DNA of 64,000 bases from Paraspadella gotoi (lineage: Eukaryota > Chaetognatha). Positions 47,590 to 59,785 of the stretch are shown here, in pieces. Both the position numbers and the translations under genes were made by a program. The stretch is from NCBI GenBank assembly GCA_051294375.1, contig CM119267.1:9722339-9786338 (forward strand). The letters run 5' to 3'. The notes beneath the pieces were generated by a model, which saw only the letters and a list, made by a program, of their open reading frames with translations, was not told the DNA's origin and made no database searches. Position 1 is the first letter of the stretch; each line of letters opens with the position of its first letter.

Positions 47590-47837
47590 GGGGGAAAATC
47601 GAGAGGAATCATCCTACTGAGGAAGAGGGGGAGGGGAGAAAAAGGAGGAGTAGGAGGGGGAAGAGACCGGAGGAAATGGGATTGTTATTGATTATTATTG
47701 TCAATGTGATTCCATCTGCTCCAGACACTAAATTTTATTTTTGCTTCTCTCGAAAATAAACAACGAGATTGGTTTAACTAATATAAGGGAGTGGTCTTTT
47801 CATACAATTGAAACATTCTTTGAAATATTATACAACT

Positions 47838-47950
47838 TTATTGAGAGGGAAGCCAGGTACTCTGGGAGTGAATAAACAAGACTGTGTGAGAGTCTTGATT
47901 GAAAGCTTGCAGGGACCAGCTATGTCATTATCTTGTAAGAGTGATGGAGG
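47838..47950 (+). repeat. Dispersed repeat copy (partner at 13895-14015)
   Basis: Contains GGGAAGCCAGGTACTCTGGG, GACTGTGTGAGAGTC and GATTGAAAGCTTG in the same order as the minus-strand copy in the DYRK-A intron. It ends about 55 bases before the tandem duplication starts. Confidence 0.6.
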
Positions 47951-48810
47951 CCTTAAACCACCAAAACCTGACCAAAGTCATTTAACCATTATTTATTTGA
48001 GAGAACTTCTAGTTTTTAACCTGTTCCTGCCTATTGTCCACGGAGAGCTGGTCAGGTTGTCGAGAATGAATGGAGAGCGAGCTCGTCCCGCGTTGCATGT
48101 TCGATCGGTAGTTCGGGACGCTTCACTGAATACTAAATTGCGAAAAGCTCAATACATTTTTTTTTCAACTTTGAAATAATGTTACGAAAAATATCAATGT
48201 TAGATAAACAAAACTCACCTAATTTAAATAGACCCAGCGTCAAATATTTATTTTCTCTAGATAAAACCGCAAAACGAAGAACGGAACGCAGACAAAGTAA
48301 ACTAAATTTTCAAGCGCCATTTTAGACGGAAAACGGAGCGGGGTTTTTTTTCAATATAACGAATAAATTATAAAGTTAGTTTATCATTTTAAAATATTGA
48401 TTGAAAGAAGACTCCCTACATTACGAAAACAACAACGACAACAACAACGACGACGCCACTCTCTCGACTCCCTCGCGACTCGTTTCCTTTAAATGTCAAA
48501 ATTGAAATCCCGCTAGATGACGCTGGTCGCTTTGGAACGCCGGTCTTTTGTTTTCCGGGAGGGCGTCGTCGGGCACGCCTTCTCGGGTCATCGCCATGGC
48601 TTGGGTCTTCAAATGTCAGGCTCGTCTCTTGTCTCTTCGACGGAGATTACGATCGACGGCGTCGGATTTGACCGTAATGAGGCGACGGTCGTTTGAGGCT
48701 TCGATTTTGAGGCGTGCCGTGCCTGCGCCAATTCGATAGCGAATTTAGCGAGAGCCCGCTGCGGTGCTTGCCCGTCATTGACGGCTGAAAGAATAATATG
48801 GGACTAACGT

Positions 48811-48965
48811 TTAAAGGAACAGTTTGAATATTTTTGCAACGACAATTTATTTAATTTTAGACGAACAATGTTTTGGCGCTGATGAAGGCTCGAATTTGAG
48901 CCGAAACATGTTCGTCTATCATTAAATAAATTGTTGTGGCAAAAATATTCAAACTGTTCCTTTAA
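48811..48965 (+). mobile_element. Palindromic MITE-like element, copy 1
   Basis: A 155-base element starts TTAAAGGAACAGTTTGAATA and ends with the complement, TATTCAAACTGTTCCTTTAA. The arms are about 65 bases with only a few mismatches. The loop carries its own perfect five-pair hairpin (GGCTC-GAATTT-GAGCC). Both ends read TTAA, as expected for an element inserted at TTAA. It has no coding capacity. Confidence 0.75.
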
Positions 48966-50094
48966 TCTACAAACACAACAAAAAAGAAAGGATTTACACA
49001 TAGGGACTAATGTTATAGCAGAGTTGCAGAAGATTAAATATATATAGCAGTAAGTGCGAAAATACTTTGCTTTTCTCTGTTTTATTATGAAAATTAATGT
49101 GATCTTGGGTTAGAAATATTATTTATACGCTATAGCTTAATTCTTATACCACTATATCAAGACTCCAAGAGATCATAAGTATAATGATTTGATATAATAT
49201 GATATGATATATGACAAGATATGATATGATCATAAGGATAATGATATATTAAAGAAATCATTATAATAATGTGATAAATGGTTGTTTTCTAAGTACTCAA
49301 AAGCCAAATTTTTACGTGCCTATTTTCATTTGCCCCCCACACCGATAATTTTATTCATATTTTATAAAATGGTAACTCATCAGACAAAGCTTTTTTTTAT
49401 TAAAGATACAAAAATTTGGGTGAAAGTTTTGCAATTTTCATATCCACAGAGTAAAGCAATTGCGTCGCAAATGTCATGTGGTTAAAAAGAGAAAACTTAA
49501 AGCTTTTGCTGCGCGGATGCGATGACGTTAAAAGCTCTCTCACTTCAAAAAGGTCAACAGAAAATCCGGAATTTCTTCTTGTTGTTCACGTTATCGTCTT
49601 TAATTTTCTTGTCTTACTTTCTCTCAACTGAACCGAGGCTATGAATCACCAATGGAATGGCCGTTATTACGGAGTTGCGGTTTGTGGGCGTTTTGCCAAA
49701 ACGAGAAGATTCCATAGCAGAGAGAAAATATTTCGAGCTCGTAGCGAAATTTTTGTTCGATTTTCGAGAAATTCACTTGCGTTTCGATCGCATGGTTAAT
49801 CAATAATCAATGTTCCCTTTACAATCCCCGTTACGTTCAACATCTGTGACTCTTCATGAAAATACCGTATCGTTGACGTCAGTGTCCAATGTGTCCGCTG
49901 TCTAATTTCCCATCCAATCTTTTCTTACGTCTTCCCTTCCCGGTAATGTAGACATCTAGTAGCATCTGGTGGCATCTGGTGGCATCTGATTGCGTCCTCA
50001 CCGAGAAACTCGTTAATTTCCTTCTGTTTACACTTCTGCTCCTTTTTCAGGGAAGATTCGACGGCTTTAGGTTTCAATCAAGGAATAATCTCTC

Positions 50095-50101
50095 TCTCTC
50101 T

Positions 50102-50175
<74 letters not shown>
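50095..50175. repeat. (TC)n microsatellite in unit 1
   Basis: A CT array of about 80 bases, longer than its unit 2 counterpart. Confidence 0.95.
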
Positions 50176-50179
<4 letters not shown>

Positions 50180-51474
50180 CTCCAGTCTCTGCCGAATCCA
50201 CTCATCCACTTCCATTAATAAATCCCCAAATCCTTTCCGAGTCTTCAAATCCGAGCAAACAAGCCAGCGCCGACTTATTTCGCACCGCCTCATTGCGGCG
50301 TTCCTTGGCGGCGCCATATCCTGCTCCCCCTTTTTGCCCGCACATGGTTGAAAGGGCCCTTTAACTTTATATTCCATCCTTTGCCGTGCCCAATAGTCCC
50401 GTAACTTTCGGCAACTTGTGTAAAACAGTTTTGTCAGTCTAATCCATAATCCATATTGCTCCGGGATATTCTTAACATTAGTCCTCGTTATTCTCGTCCA
50501 AGCCGTTCAAAGCCGCACCATTCCTCAGCTTGCCAGTCTCGGGCATGCCATATTGCCCCGTGCCATTCTGCTCTTCGCGTTATTGCCTTTCGGCTCGAAA
50601 GGCAGTTGTATCTTAACCCTTTTCGCCGTTTGTCCGTCGCCACTGGCTCAAAACTGCCGACGACGACGACGACGACGACGACGACTACTTTCTACCCCGC
50701 AACTTCGAACGGCCTACTATCGACACTTTTCCCCTTCCACCTTCAGAAACCAAAACCTCGCCCTCACCCCCACGAATCACTAAGCAGTGAACAGTGAACA
50801 CCCTCGTCACAATTCTTAAGCACCTCGTCCTCCGATTTGCGCTCCTTAAATCTAAGACATTTCTCTTCAAACTTCTTTTCCTCTTCTCCCGCTTTTATCT
50901 TCTTCACACTCACCGCTCGTTTCCGGTCACTTCACAGTTTGCGATGCCAATTTTAAAGTCGCGCTCGCCGCTTACCCTTCACCATTCACGAATTCGATTC
51001 GGCATTGCCCTTCCCTACACCCCAACTCTCCCCACCCAAAGGAGCAACCTTTCACTCCCCATACCATTATTCACCACTTACCCAAGGCGTCGCTCACCCT
51101 TTGCTTAACACCCTTTTTATTCACGCTTTCGCTTTCACGAGTTCTCTCTCACTTCCGTCTCACCACTCGGGCGCCAACGCGCGTGAGTTAGAATCGCGTT
51201 TATGAAAGATTCTGGGATCAAGGGATCCAAGTCATGCCGCCCCTTCCCCAACCTTTGCCGCCGCGCCCTGACTGAAATCCCCACACCCGCCAACCAAGAT
51301 TATCACATCTCTTCTCTTCGCCGTACCGATTCACTAAAACCCCTTTCTTCTTTCACAGAATTTTCACTCGATTCGCCCACCAGCCCCTCGATCCAGATTC
51401 TCTTTCTTTCGTATGACTATGAAGTATGAACTGAAACCCTTCCTTTTTATGTTTTTGCTCGCCCTATCCTTTTC

Positions 51475-51516
<42 letters not shown>

Positions 51517-51824
51517 CACCCCCTTTTTTTCTTTTAAAGTCTAAAAAAATCGCCTTTGATCCTTTTGCGTCTTCGTCGAAGCGAAAAAAATGGAATTTCG
51601 AACGACGGGGAAGAAAACGGGACAAAAATGGATAAAAAAGGACAAAGAGCTGTAGACAAAAACGACAGAGAGAACATGAAAGGACCAAAAAATAACAAAT
51701 ACATTAAGAAACGAAATACAACAGAGCTATGAGTTGTTTTTTTTTTTTTCTTTCTGGAGACTCAGTTGTTAACATCAGGTTAAACTATTTTCATTTTAAG
51801 TAAACAAAGGATAGCAGACAGAAA

Positions 51825-52070
51825 TTAAAATAAAATAATAAAATAAAAAAATAAATAAAATAAAATAAATAAATAAAATAAAATAAAAATAAAAATAAAT
51901 AAAATAAAATAAAATAAAATAAATAAAATAATATAAAAAAATAAAAAAATTAAAATTAAATAAAAAATAAAAATAAAAAATAAAATAAAATAAAATAAAA
52001 TAAAAAAAAATAAAAAATAAAAAAAAAATAAAAAAATAAAAAATAAAAAAATTTTAAAATTAAAAATTTA
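51825..52070. repeat. (AAAAT)n/(AAAT)n tract in unit 1
   Basis: A-rich pentanucleotide and tetranucleotide array of about 240 bases. The matching tract in unit 2 differs in length. Confidence 0.92.
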
Positions 52071-53194
52071 AAAATTCATATTAATTTGAATCGTGCTTTT
52101 GTCCGTCGGGTGCCGACTGCCGAGTTCACCGGGAGTCTTTGAAAAATCAGCATCTGTCGTCACCGACGCCGCGGCGTCGGCTGCGGCGCCAGCTGCCAAA
52201 CATCTAGGACATCCGCGGCGTTCATCCGTCCCGCAGTTCGGTCGATGAATTGGGACGAACAAATAAGGGATTTGAATGGAGAATGGAGAAAAAAATCGTT
52301 GGGGATGAAAGGAGGAAAAAAAAAGGAGCAAAGAGAAAAAAAAGAAAGAAGACGAAGAAAGGAGAATAAAAGCGAAAGTAGAAAGGAGAAGAGAGAAAAG
52401 AGAGAAAAGAGAGAAAAGAGAGAGAAGAGAGAGAAAGGGAGAATCGAAAAGTGAATGGTATAACTTTGAGAGATATGGGTAGACAAAGATAGACGGACAG
52501 ACCAAAAGAAAAAGATAAGAGGGCAAACAGAGAGAGACTAGACAAGGTTGAAAAAACATACGGAGAGAAACTAAGACACAGCCAGACGGAAAGACAGACG
52601 CAAAATGCAAAATGCTTCGGCCCCTTTTTCCTTCTTCCCCTCTCACGAATGCGTCGACCCGTCTCAGAAAATTATTGGCCGGGCCATAAAAGTTGGCTAC
52701 ATCACCTGTAAGGGAGCCTTAAGGCTCGAACCTACACGCCCTCCCATGAAAATATAAAAGCGCGACCGAGAATGTAATTATGCGTCGTCATCGTTACGAG
52801 GGGGCGTGGCGAACGTGGCGTGGGGTAAACGTAACATCGAGGGGTTTCGGGTAAAAAGGGGACAGCGAACGGCGACAACAGAAGTGTAGAGAGAAACGAT
52901 AACGCCGTGGAGAGAGTGTTTCGGCAAAGTGGGCGTGCCCGCGGAAGAGGGAGAAGGGACGGAAAAGTAAGACGAAGAGAAAAGGAATGTAAACCTTTCA
53001 CGGCAATCGACACTTCCCCCCCCCCGTAAGTCCTCTCTCCTCCGCCACCGATCCCCCAATCTTCGCGTCCAAATTCTCGCCTTGGGCCAAGAATACATTT
53101 TCTCTCTCTCTCTCTCTCCCCTCTCTCTCCGCATTCATCTGCATTCATCTCAATTTTCGATTCGCTCCTTCGCTTTTCTCCGATGTACCGGGAA

Positions 53195-53285
53195 TCAAAC
53201 CGTCGGCGATTGGGTCGAGTGGCTTCGGTCGTTGGAGCGTGAACAGGAGGGTCGTGGGTTCGAGTCAACGTCGCAGGAAATCTGA
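53195..53285 (+). mobile_element. tRNA-like sequence in unit 1
   Basis: TGGGTCGAGTGGCTTCGGTC resembles a tRNA-Leu/Ser-type box A, and GGGTTCGAGTC a box B, at tRNA-like spacing. The arms do not pair well enough for a working tRNA. A tRNA-derived SINE head or pseudogene is likely. Confidence 0.5.
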
Positions 53286-54298
53286 CCTCGAAGGATGACT
53301 CTGTCCGAGGATGGGTGATTTCTTGAGGAGGATTAAGTTTTAACTGAACTCTGAAAAGATGCGAATTAGGAAAGAGACTAAAGTACAATTAAAACCGATA
53401 GATACAAAATCTGCATTCTAGTACCAATAGGAAATTACAAACGTCTTTCAACATCTTCCTTCTTTAAACCGGCAGAAAAAAGAGAGAGACTTCTAGTTTT
53501 TAACCTGTTCCTGCCTATTGTCCACGGAGAGCTGGTCAGGTTGTCGAGAATGAATGGAGAGGCGAGCTCGTCCGCGTTGCATGTTCGATCGGTAGTTCGG
53601 GACGCTTCACTGAATACTAAATTGCGAAAAGCTCAATACATTTTTTTTTCACTTTGAAATAATGTTACGAAAAATATCAAATGTTAGATAAACAAAACTC
53701 ACCTAATTTAAATAGACCCAGCGTCAAATATTTATTTTCTCTAGATAAAACCGCAAAACGAAGAACGGAACGCAGACAAAGTAAACTAAATTTTCAAGCG
53801 CCATTTTAGACGGAAAACGGAGCGGGGTTTTTTTTCAAATATAACGAATAAATTATAAAGTTAGTTTATCATTTTAAAATATTGATTGAAAGAAGACTCC
53901 CTACATTACGAAAACAACAACGACAACAACAACGACGACGCCATCTCTCGACTCCCTCGCGACTCGTTTCCTTTAAATGTCAAAATTGAAATCCCGCTAG
54001 ATGACGCTGGTCGCTTTGGAACGCCGGTCTTTGTTTTCGCGGGGAGGGCGTCGTCGGCAGGCCGCCTTCTCGGGTCATCGCCATGGCTTGGGTCTTCAAA
54101 TGTCAGGCTCGTCTCTTGTCTCTTCGACGGAGATTACGATCGACGGCGTCGGATTTGACCGTAATGAGGCGACGGTCGTTTGAGAGCTTCGATTTTGAGG
54201 GGTGCCGTGCCTGCGCCAATTCGATAGCGAATTTAGCGAGAGCCCGCTGCGGTGCTTGCCCGTCATTGACGGCTGAAAGAATAATATGGGACTAACGT

Positions 54299-54453
54299 TT
54301 AAAGGAACAGTTTGAATATTTTTGCAACGACAATTTATTTAATTTTAGACGAACAATGTTTTGGCGCTGATGAAGGCTCGAATTTGAGCCGAAACATGTT
54401 CGTCTATCATTAAATAAATTGTTGTGGCAAAAATATTCAAACTGTTCCTTTAA
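54299..54453 (+). mobile_element. Palindromic MITE-like element, copy 2
   Basis: The same 155-base palindromic element with TTAA at both ends, carried at the equivalent place in the second unit. Its presence in both units shows that it inserted before the tandem duplication. Confidence 0.75.
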
Positions 54454-55573
54454 TCTACAAACCAACAAAAAAGAAAGGATTTACACATAGGGACTAATGT
54501 TATAGCAGAGTTGCAGAAGATTAAATATATATAGCAGTAAGTGCGAAAATACTTTGCTTTTCTCTGTTTATTATAAAAATTAATGTGACTTGGGTTAAAA
54601 TATTATTTATACGCTATAGCTTAATTCTTATACCACTATATCAAGACTCCAAGAGATCATAAGTATAATGATTTGTTAATATGATATGATATATGACAAG
54701 ATATGATATGATCATAAGATAATGATATATTAAAGAAATCATTATAATAATGTGAATAAATGGTTGTTTCTAAGTCTCAAAAGCCAAATTTTACGTGCCT
54801 ATTTTCATTTGCCCCCCACACAGGTAATTTTATTCATATTTTATAAAAGGTAACTCATCAGACAAAGCTTTAATTTTTTTTTATTAAGATACAAAAATTT
54901 GGGTGAAAGTTTTGCAATTTTCATATCCACAGGTAACAATTGCGTCGCAAATGTCATGTGGTTAAAAAGAGAAAACTTAAAGCTTTTGCTGCGCGGATGC
55001 GATGACGTTAAAAGCTCTCTCCTTCAAAAAGGTCAACAGAAAATCCGGAATTTCTCTTGTTGTTCACGTTATCGTCTTTAATTTTCTTGTCTTACTTTCT
55101 CTCAACTGAACCGAGGCTATGAATCACCAATGGAATGGCCGTTATTACGGAGTTGCGGTTTGTGGGCGTTTTGCCAAAACGAGAAGATTCCATAGCAGAG
55201 AGAAAAATATTTCGAGCTCGTGCGCAAATTTTTGTTCGATTTTCGAGAAATTTCTCTGCTTTCGATCGCATGGTTAATCAATAATCAATTGTTCCCTTTA
55301 CAATCCCCGTTACGTCAACATCTGTGACTCTTCAATGAAAATACCGTATCGTTGAGGCAGTGTCCAATGTGTCCGCTGTCTAATTTCCCATCCAATCTTT
55401 TCTTACGTCTTCCCTTCCGGTAATGTAGACATCTAGTAGCATCTGGTGCTGTGCATCTGGTGCATCTGGTGGCATCTGATTGCGTCCCACCGAGAAACTC
55501 GTTAATTCCTTCTGTTTACACTTCCTGCTCCTTTTTCAGGGAAGATTCGACGGCTTTAGGTTTCAATCAAGGA

Positions 55574-55574
<1 letters not shown>

Positions 55575-55632
<58 letters not shown>
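55575..55632. repeat. (TC)n microsatellite in unit 2
   Basis: The counterpart of the array at 50095, shorter and with TCTTC interruptions on its right side. Confidence 0.94.
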
Positions 55633-55647
<15 letters not shown>

Positions 55648-56136
55648 TCTTCTCTCTCTTCCCTCCAGTCTCTGCCGAATCCACTCATCCACTTCCATTA
55701 ATAAATCCCAAAATCCTTCCGAGTCTCAAATCGAGCAAACAAGCCAGCGCCGACTTATTTCGCACCGCCTCATTGCGGCGTTCCTTGGCGGCGCCATATC
55801 CTGCTCCCCTTTTTGTCCCACATGTTGAAAGGGCCCTTTAATTTATATTCCATCCTTTGCCGTGCCCAATAGTCCCGTAACTTTCGGCAACTTGGGTAAA
55901 ACAGTTTTGTCAGTCTAATCATAATCCATATTGCTCCGGGATATTCTTAACATTAGTCCTCGTTATTCTCGTCCAAGCCGTTCAAAGCCGCACCATTCCT
56001 CAGCTTGCAGTCTCGGGCATGCCATATTGCCCCGTGCCATTCTGCTCTTCGCGTTATTGCCTTTCGGCTCGAAAGGCAGTTGTATCTTAACCTTTTTCGC
56101 GTTTGTCCGTCGCCACTGGCTCGAAAGTGCCGACGA

Positions 56137-56171
<35 letters not shown>

Positions 56172-56965
56172 CGACGACTTTCTACCCCGCAACTTCGAAC
56201 GGCCTACTATCGACACTTTTCCCCTTCCACCTTCAGAAACCAAAACCTCGCCCTCACCCCCACGAATCACTAGCAGTGAACAGTGAACATGAACACCTCG
56301 TCACAATTCTTAAGCACCTCGTCCTCCGATTTGCGCTCCTTAAATCTAAGACATTTCTCTTCAAACTTCTTTTCCTCTTCTCCCGCTTTTATCTTCTTCA
56401 CACTCACCGCTCGTTTCCGGTCACTTCACAGTTTGCGATGCCAATTTTAAAGTCGCGCTCGCCGCTTACCCTTCACCATTCACGAATTCGATTCGGCATT
56501 GCCCTTCCCTACACCCCAACTCTCCCCACCCAAAGGAGCAACCTTTCACCCCCATACCATTATTCACCACTTACCCAAGGCGTCGCTCACCCTTTGCTTA
56601 ACACCCTTTTTATTCACGCTTTCGCTTTCACGAGTTCTCTCTCACTTCCGTCTCACCACTCGGGCGCCAACGCGCGTGAGTTAGAATCGCGTTTATGAAA
56701 GATTCTGGGATCAAGGGATCCAAGTCATGCCGCCCTTCCCCAACCTTTGCCGCCGCGCCCTGACTGCAATCCCCACACCCGCCAACCAAGATTATCACAT
56801 CTCTTCTCTTCGCCGTACCGATTCACTAAAACCCCTTTCTTCTTTCACTGAATTTTCACTCGATTCGCCCACCAGCCCCTCGATCCAGATTCTCTTTCTT
56901 TCGTATGACTATGAAGTATGAACTGAAACCCTTCCTTTTTATGTTTTGCTCGCCCTATCCTTTTC

Positions 56966-57012
<47 letters not shown>

Positions 57013-57329
57013 TCTCCCTCTCTCTTTCTTTCTACCCCCTTTTTTTTTTAAAGTCTAAAAAAATCGCCTTTGATCCTTTTGCGTCTTCGTCGAAGCGAAA
57101 AAAATGGAATTTCGAACGACGGGGAAGAAAACGGGACAAAAATGGATAAAAAAGGACAAAGAGCTGTAGACAAAAACGACAGAGAGAACATGAAAGGACC
57201 AAAAAATAACAAATACATTAAGAAACGAAATACAACAGAGCTATGAGTTGTTTTTTTTCTTTCTGGAGACTCAGTTGTTAACATCAGGTTAAACTATTTT
57301 CATTTTTAAGTAAACAAAGGATAGCAGAC

Positions 57330-57546
57330 AGAAATAAAAATAATAAAATAAAATAAAATAAAATAAAATAAAATAATAAATAAAATAAATAAAATAAATA
57401 AAATAAATAAAATAAAATAAAAATAAAATAAAAAAAAATAATAAAATAAAAATAAAAAAATAAAATAAAAATAATAAATAAAATAAAATAAAATAAAATA
57501 AAATAAAAAAAAAAAAATAAAAAAATAAAAAATAAAAATAAAAAAA
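57330..57546. repeat. (AAAAT)n tract in unit 2
   Basis: A-rich pentanucleotide array matching the tract at 51825 but of different length and internal order. Confidence 0.92.
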
Positions 57547-58671
57547 TTAAAAATTTAAAAATTCATATTAATTTGAATCGTGCTTTTGTCCGTCGGGTGC
57601 CGACTGCCGAGTTCACCGGGAGTCTTTGAAAAATCAGCATCTGTCGTCACCGACGCCGCGGCGTCGGCTGCGGCGCCAGCTGCCAAACATCTAGGACATC
57701 CGCGGCGTTCATCCGTCCCGCAGTTCGGTCGATGAATTGGGACGAACAAATAAGGGATTTGAATGGAGAATGGAGAAAAAAATCGTTGGGGATGAAAGGA
57801 GAGAAAAAAAAAGGAGCAAAGAGAAAAAAAAGAAAGAAGACGAAGAAAGGAAAATAAAAGCGAAAGTAGAAAGAGAAGAGAGAAAAGAGAAGAAAGAGAG
57901 AGAAAAGAGGAGATAAAGGGAGAATCGAAAAGTGAATGGTATAACTTTGAGAGATATGGGTAGACAAAGATAGACGGACAGACCAAAGAAAAAGATAAGA
58001 GGCAAAGAGAGAGAGACTAGACAAGGTTGAAAAAACATACGAGAGAAACTAAGACACAGCCAGACGGAAAGACAGACGCAAAATGCAAAATGCTTCGGCC
58101 CCTTTTTCCTCTCTCCCCTCTCACGAATGCGTCGACCCGTCTCAGAAAATCATTGGCCGGGCCATAAAAGTTGGCTACATCACCTGTAAGGGAGCCTTAA
58201 GGCTCGAACCTACACGCCCTCCCATGAAAATATAAAAGCGCGACGAGAATGTAATTATGCGTCGTCGTCATCGTTACGAGGGGGCGTGGCGAACGTGGCG
58301 TGGGGTAAACGTAACATCGAGGGGTTTCGGGTAAAAAGGGGACAGCGAACGGCGACAACAGAAGTGTAGAAGAAACGATAACGCCGTGGAGAGAGTGTTT
58401 CGGCAAAGTGGGCGTGCCCGCGGAAGAGGGAGAAGGACGGAAAAGTAAGACGAAGAGAAAAGGAATGTAAACCTTTCACGGCAATCGACACTTCCCCCCG
58501 TAATCCTCTCTCCTCCGCCACCGATCCCCCAAATCTTCGCGTCCAAATTCTCGCCTTGGGCCAAGAATACATTTCTCTCTCTCTCTCTCTCTCTCTCTCC
58601 CTCTCTCTCCGCATTCATCTGCATTCATCTCAATTTTCGATTCGCTCTTCTCGCTTTTCTCCGATGTACCG

Positions 58672-58752
58672 GGAATCAAACCGGCGATTGGGTCGAGTGG
58701 CTTCGGTCGTTGGAGCGTGAACAGGAGGGTCGTGGGTTCGAGTCAACGCGCA
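58672..58752 (+). mobile_element. tRNA-like sequence in unit 2
   Basis: The same box A-like and box B-like blocks as at 53195, with a few bases missing (CCGGCGATTGGG instead of CCGTCGGCGATTGGG). Confidence 0.5.
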
Positions 58753-59224
58753 GGAAATCTGACCTCGAAGGATGACTCTGTCCGAGGATGGGTGATTTCT
58801 TGAGGAGGATTAAGTTTTAACTGAACTCTGAAAAGATGCGAATTAGGAAAGAGACTAAAGTACAATTAAAACCGATAGATACAAAATCTGCATTTAGTAC
58901 CAATAGGAAATTACAAACGTCTTTCAACATCTTCCTTCTTTAAACCGGCAGAAAATTGGCCGCCAATTAAAATTTAGAACAAAAACGCGAGAAAATTAAA
59001 CCCACTAGCGACATTTATTGCCATTGGCGATGCCAAATTGACAACGACGCACCGGCGGGGCAGAAGACACCGACTTTCTCGCTCACGTGACCGACGCAGA
59101 TGCCCCGGGCTACGAGACTTCCCGGCGTCCGCCCGACATTTCGTTAGCGGCGTCGGACGTCGCCCGACATTTCGTCGGCGACGACGTCAACGTCTTCATC
59201 AGCATAAGTTTGGATCGATTCGAG

Positions 59225-59249
59225 NNNNNNNNNNNNNNNNNNNNNNNNN
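59225..59249. other. Assembly gap (25 N)
   Basis: A placeholder gap at the left edge of a duplicated 230-base segment. Confidence 0.99.
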
Positions 59250-59785
59250 TTTGTCGCGATTGTCGAATGCAAATGAATTCCGAATGGAAGCGACAGGCGT
59301 TTGGAATTAATTCCCGGCAACGTCGTCGCACTCTCTGTCTTTCTTTCTCTTCGAATTCTCTTCTTGTTATTCTTTTCATTGTAATCATAAATTTTTGTTA
59401 TAATTTCAATCAATCTTCGACATTAAAAATAATTTTTAAAATAAGTCAGAAAATGAATTAACTACTAGTTTAAGATGTANNNNNNNNNNTGAATTCCGAA
59501 TGGAAACGACAGGCGTTTGGAATTAATTCCCGGCCACGTCGTCGCACTCTCTCTGTTTCTCTCTCTCTCCTTCTCTCTCTCTCTTCGAATTCTCCTCTTG
59601 TTATTCTTTATGAAGTCAAAAACAAAAAAACGGCCTTGAGACTTGGTTTAGACGATTGTCGCTAACATTTTCATTGTAATCATAAATCTTTGTTATAATT
59701 TCAATCAATCTTCGACATGCAAAATAATTTTTAATTGAGAAAATGAACATAAACTACTTTAACTAGTTAACTAGTTTAAGATGTA
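59250..59785 (+). repeat. Near-identical direct repeat on both sides of a gap
   Basis: 59250-59479 and 59490-59785 share TGAATTCCGAATGGAA, GACAGGCGTTTGGAATTAAT, the CAATCAATCTTCGACAT block and an ACTAGTTTAAGATGTA end. The right copy has an insertion near 59608-59668. The right copy runs into the oxidase stop codon, so the left copy repeats that gene's 3' flank. Confidence 0.85.
59480..59489. other. Assembly gap (10 N)
   Basis: A short gap between the two copies of the oxidase 3' flank. Confidence 0.99.

Larger units (their letters stand above)
48004..53480 (+). repeat. Tandem duplication, unit 1 (about 5.48 kb)
   Basis: The unit runs from CTTCTAGTTTTTAACCTG at 48006 to TTTAAACCGGCAGAAAA at about 53480. 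It is followed almost at once by a second copy. Contents in order: AT-rich DNA, (CGA)-type DNA near 48430-48720, the palindromic element, AT-rich DNA, (TC)n at 50100-50175, (CGA)n at 50657-50683, C-rich DNA to 51400, (TC)n, (AAAAT)n at 51830-52070, GA-rich DNA to 52450, and a tRNA-like sequence near the end. Most differences from unit 2 are one-base indels. No credible gene was found: the long frames differ between copies and are broken by the indels. Confidence 0.92.
53488..58955 (+). repeat. Tandem duplication, unit 2 (about 5.47 kb)
   Basis: Second direct copy of the unit that begins at 48004, in the same orientation. It starts at CTTCTAGTTTTTAACCTG (53490) and ends at TTTAAACCGGCAGAAAA near 58955, where unique sequence resumes. 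Microsatellite lengths differ from unit 1: (TC)n at 55579-55632, (CGA)n at about 56130-56172, (AAAAT)n at 57330-57546. The rest is nearly identical apart from small indels. Confidence 0.92.

Noticed and set aside
47808-48179. 123-codon frame crossing the left edge of the tandem duplication
   Set aside because: It starts in a dispersed repeat and ends in the duplicated unit. The second unit lacks its first half, so it is not a conserved gene.
55931-56698. 255-codon plus-strand frame in the second duplicated unit
   Set aside because: The equivalent frame in the first unit is broken by indels. It contains a (CGA)n-encoded Arg run and C-rich low-complexity sequence, and no domain is recognisable.
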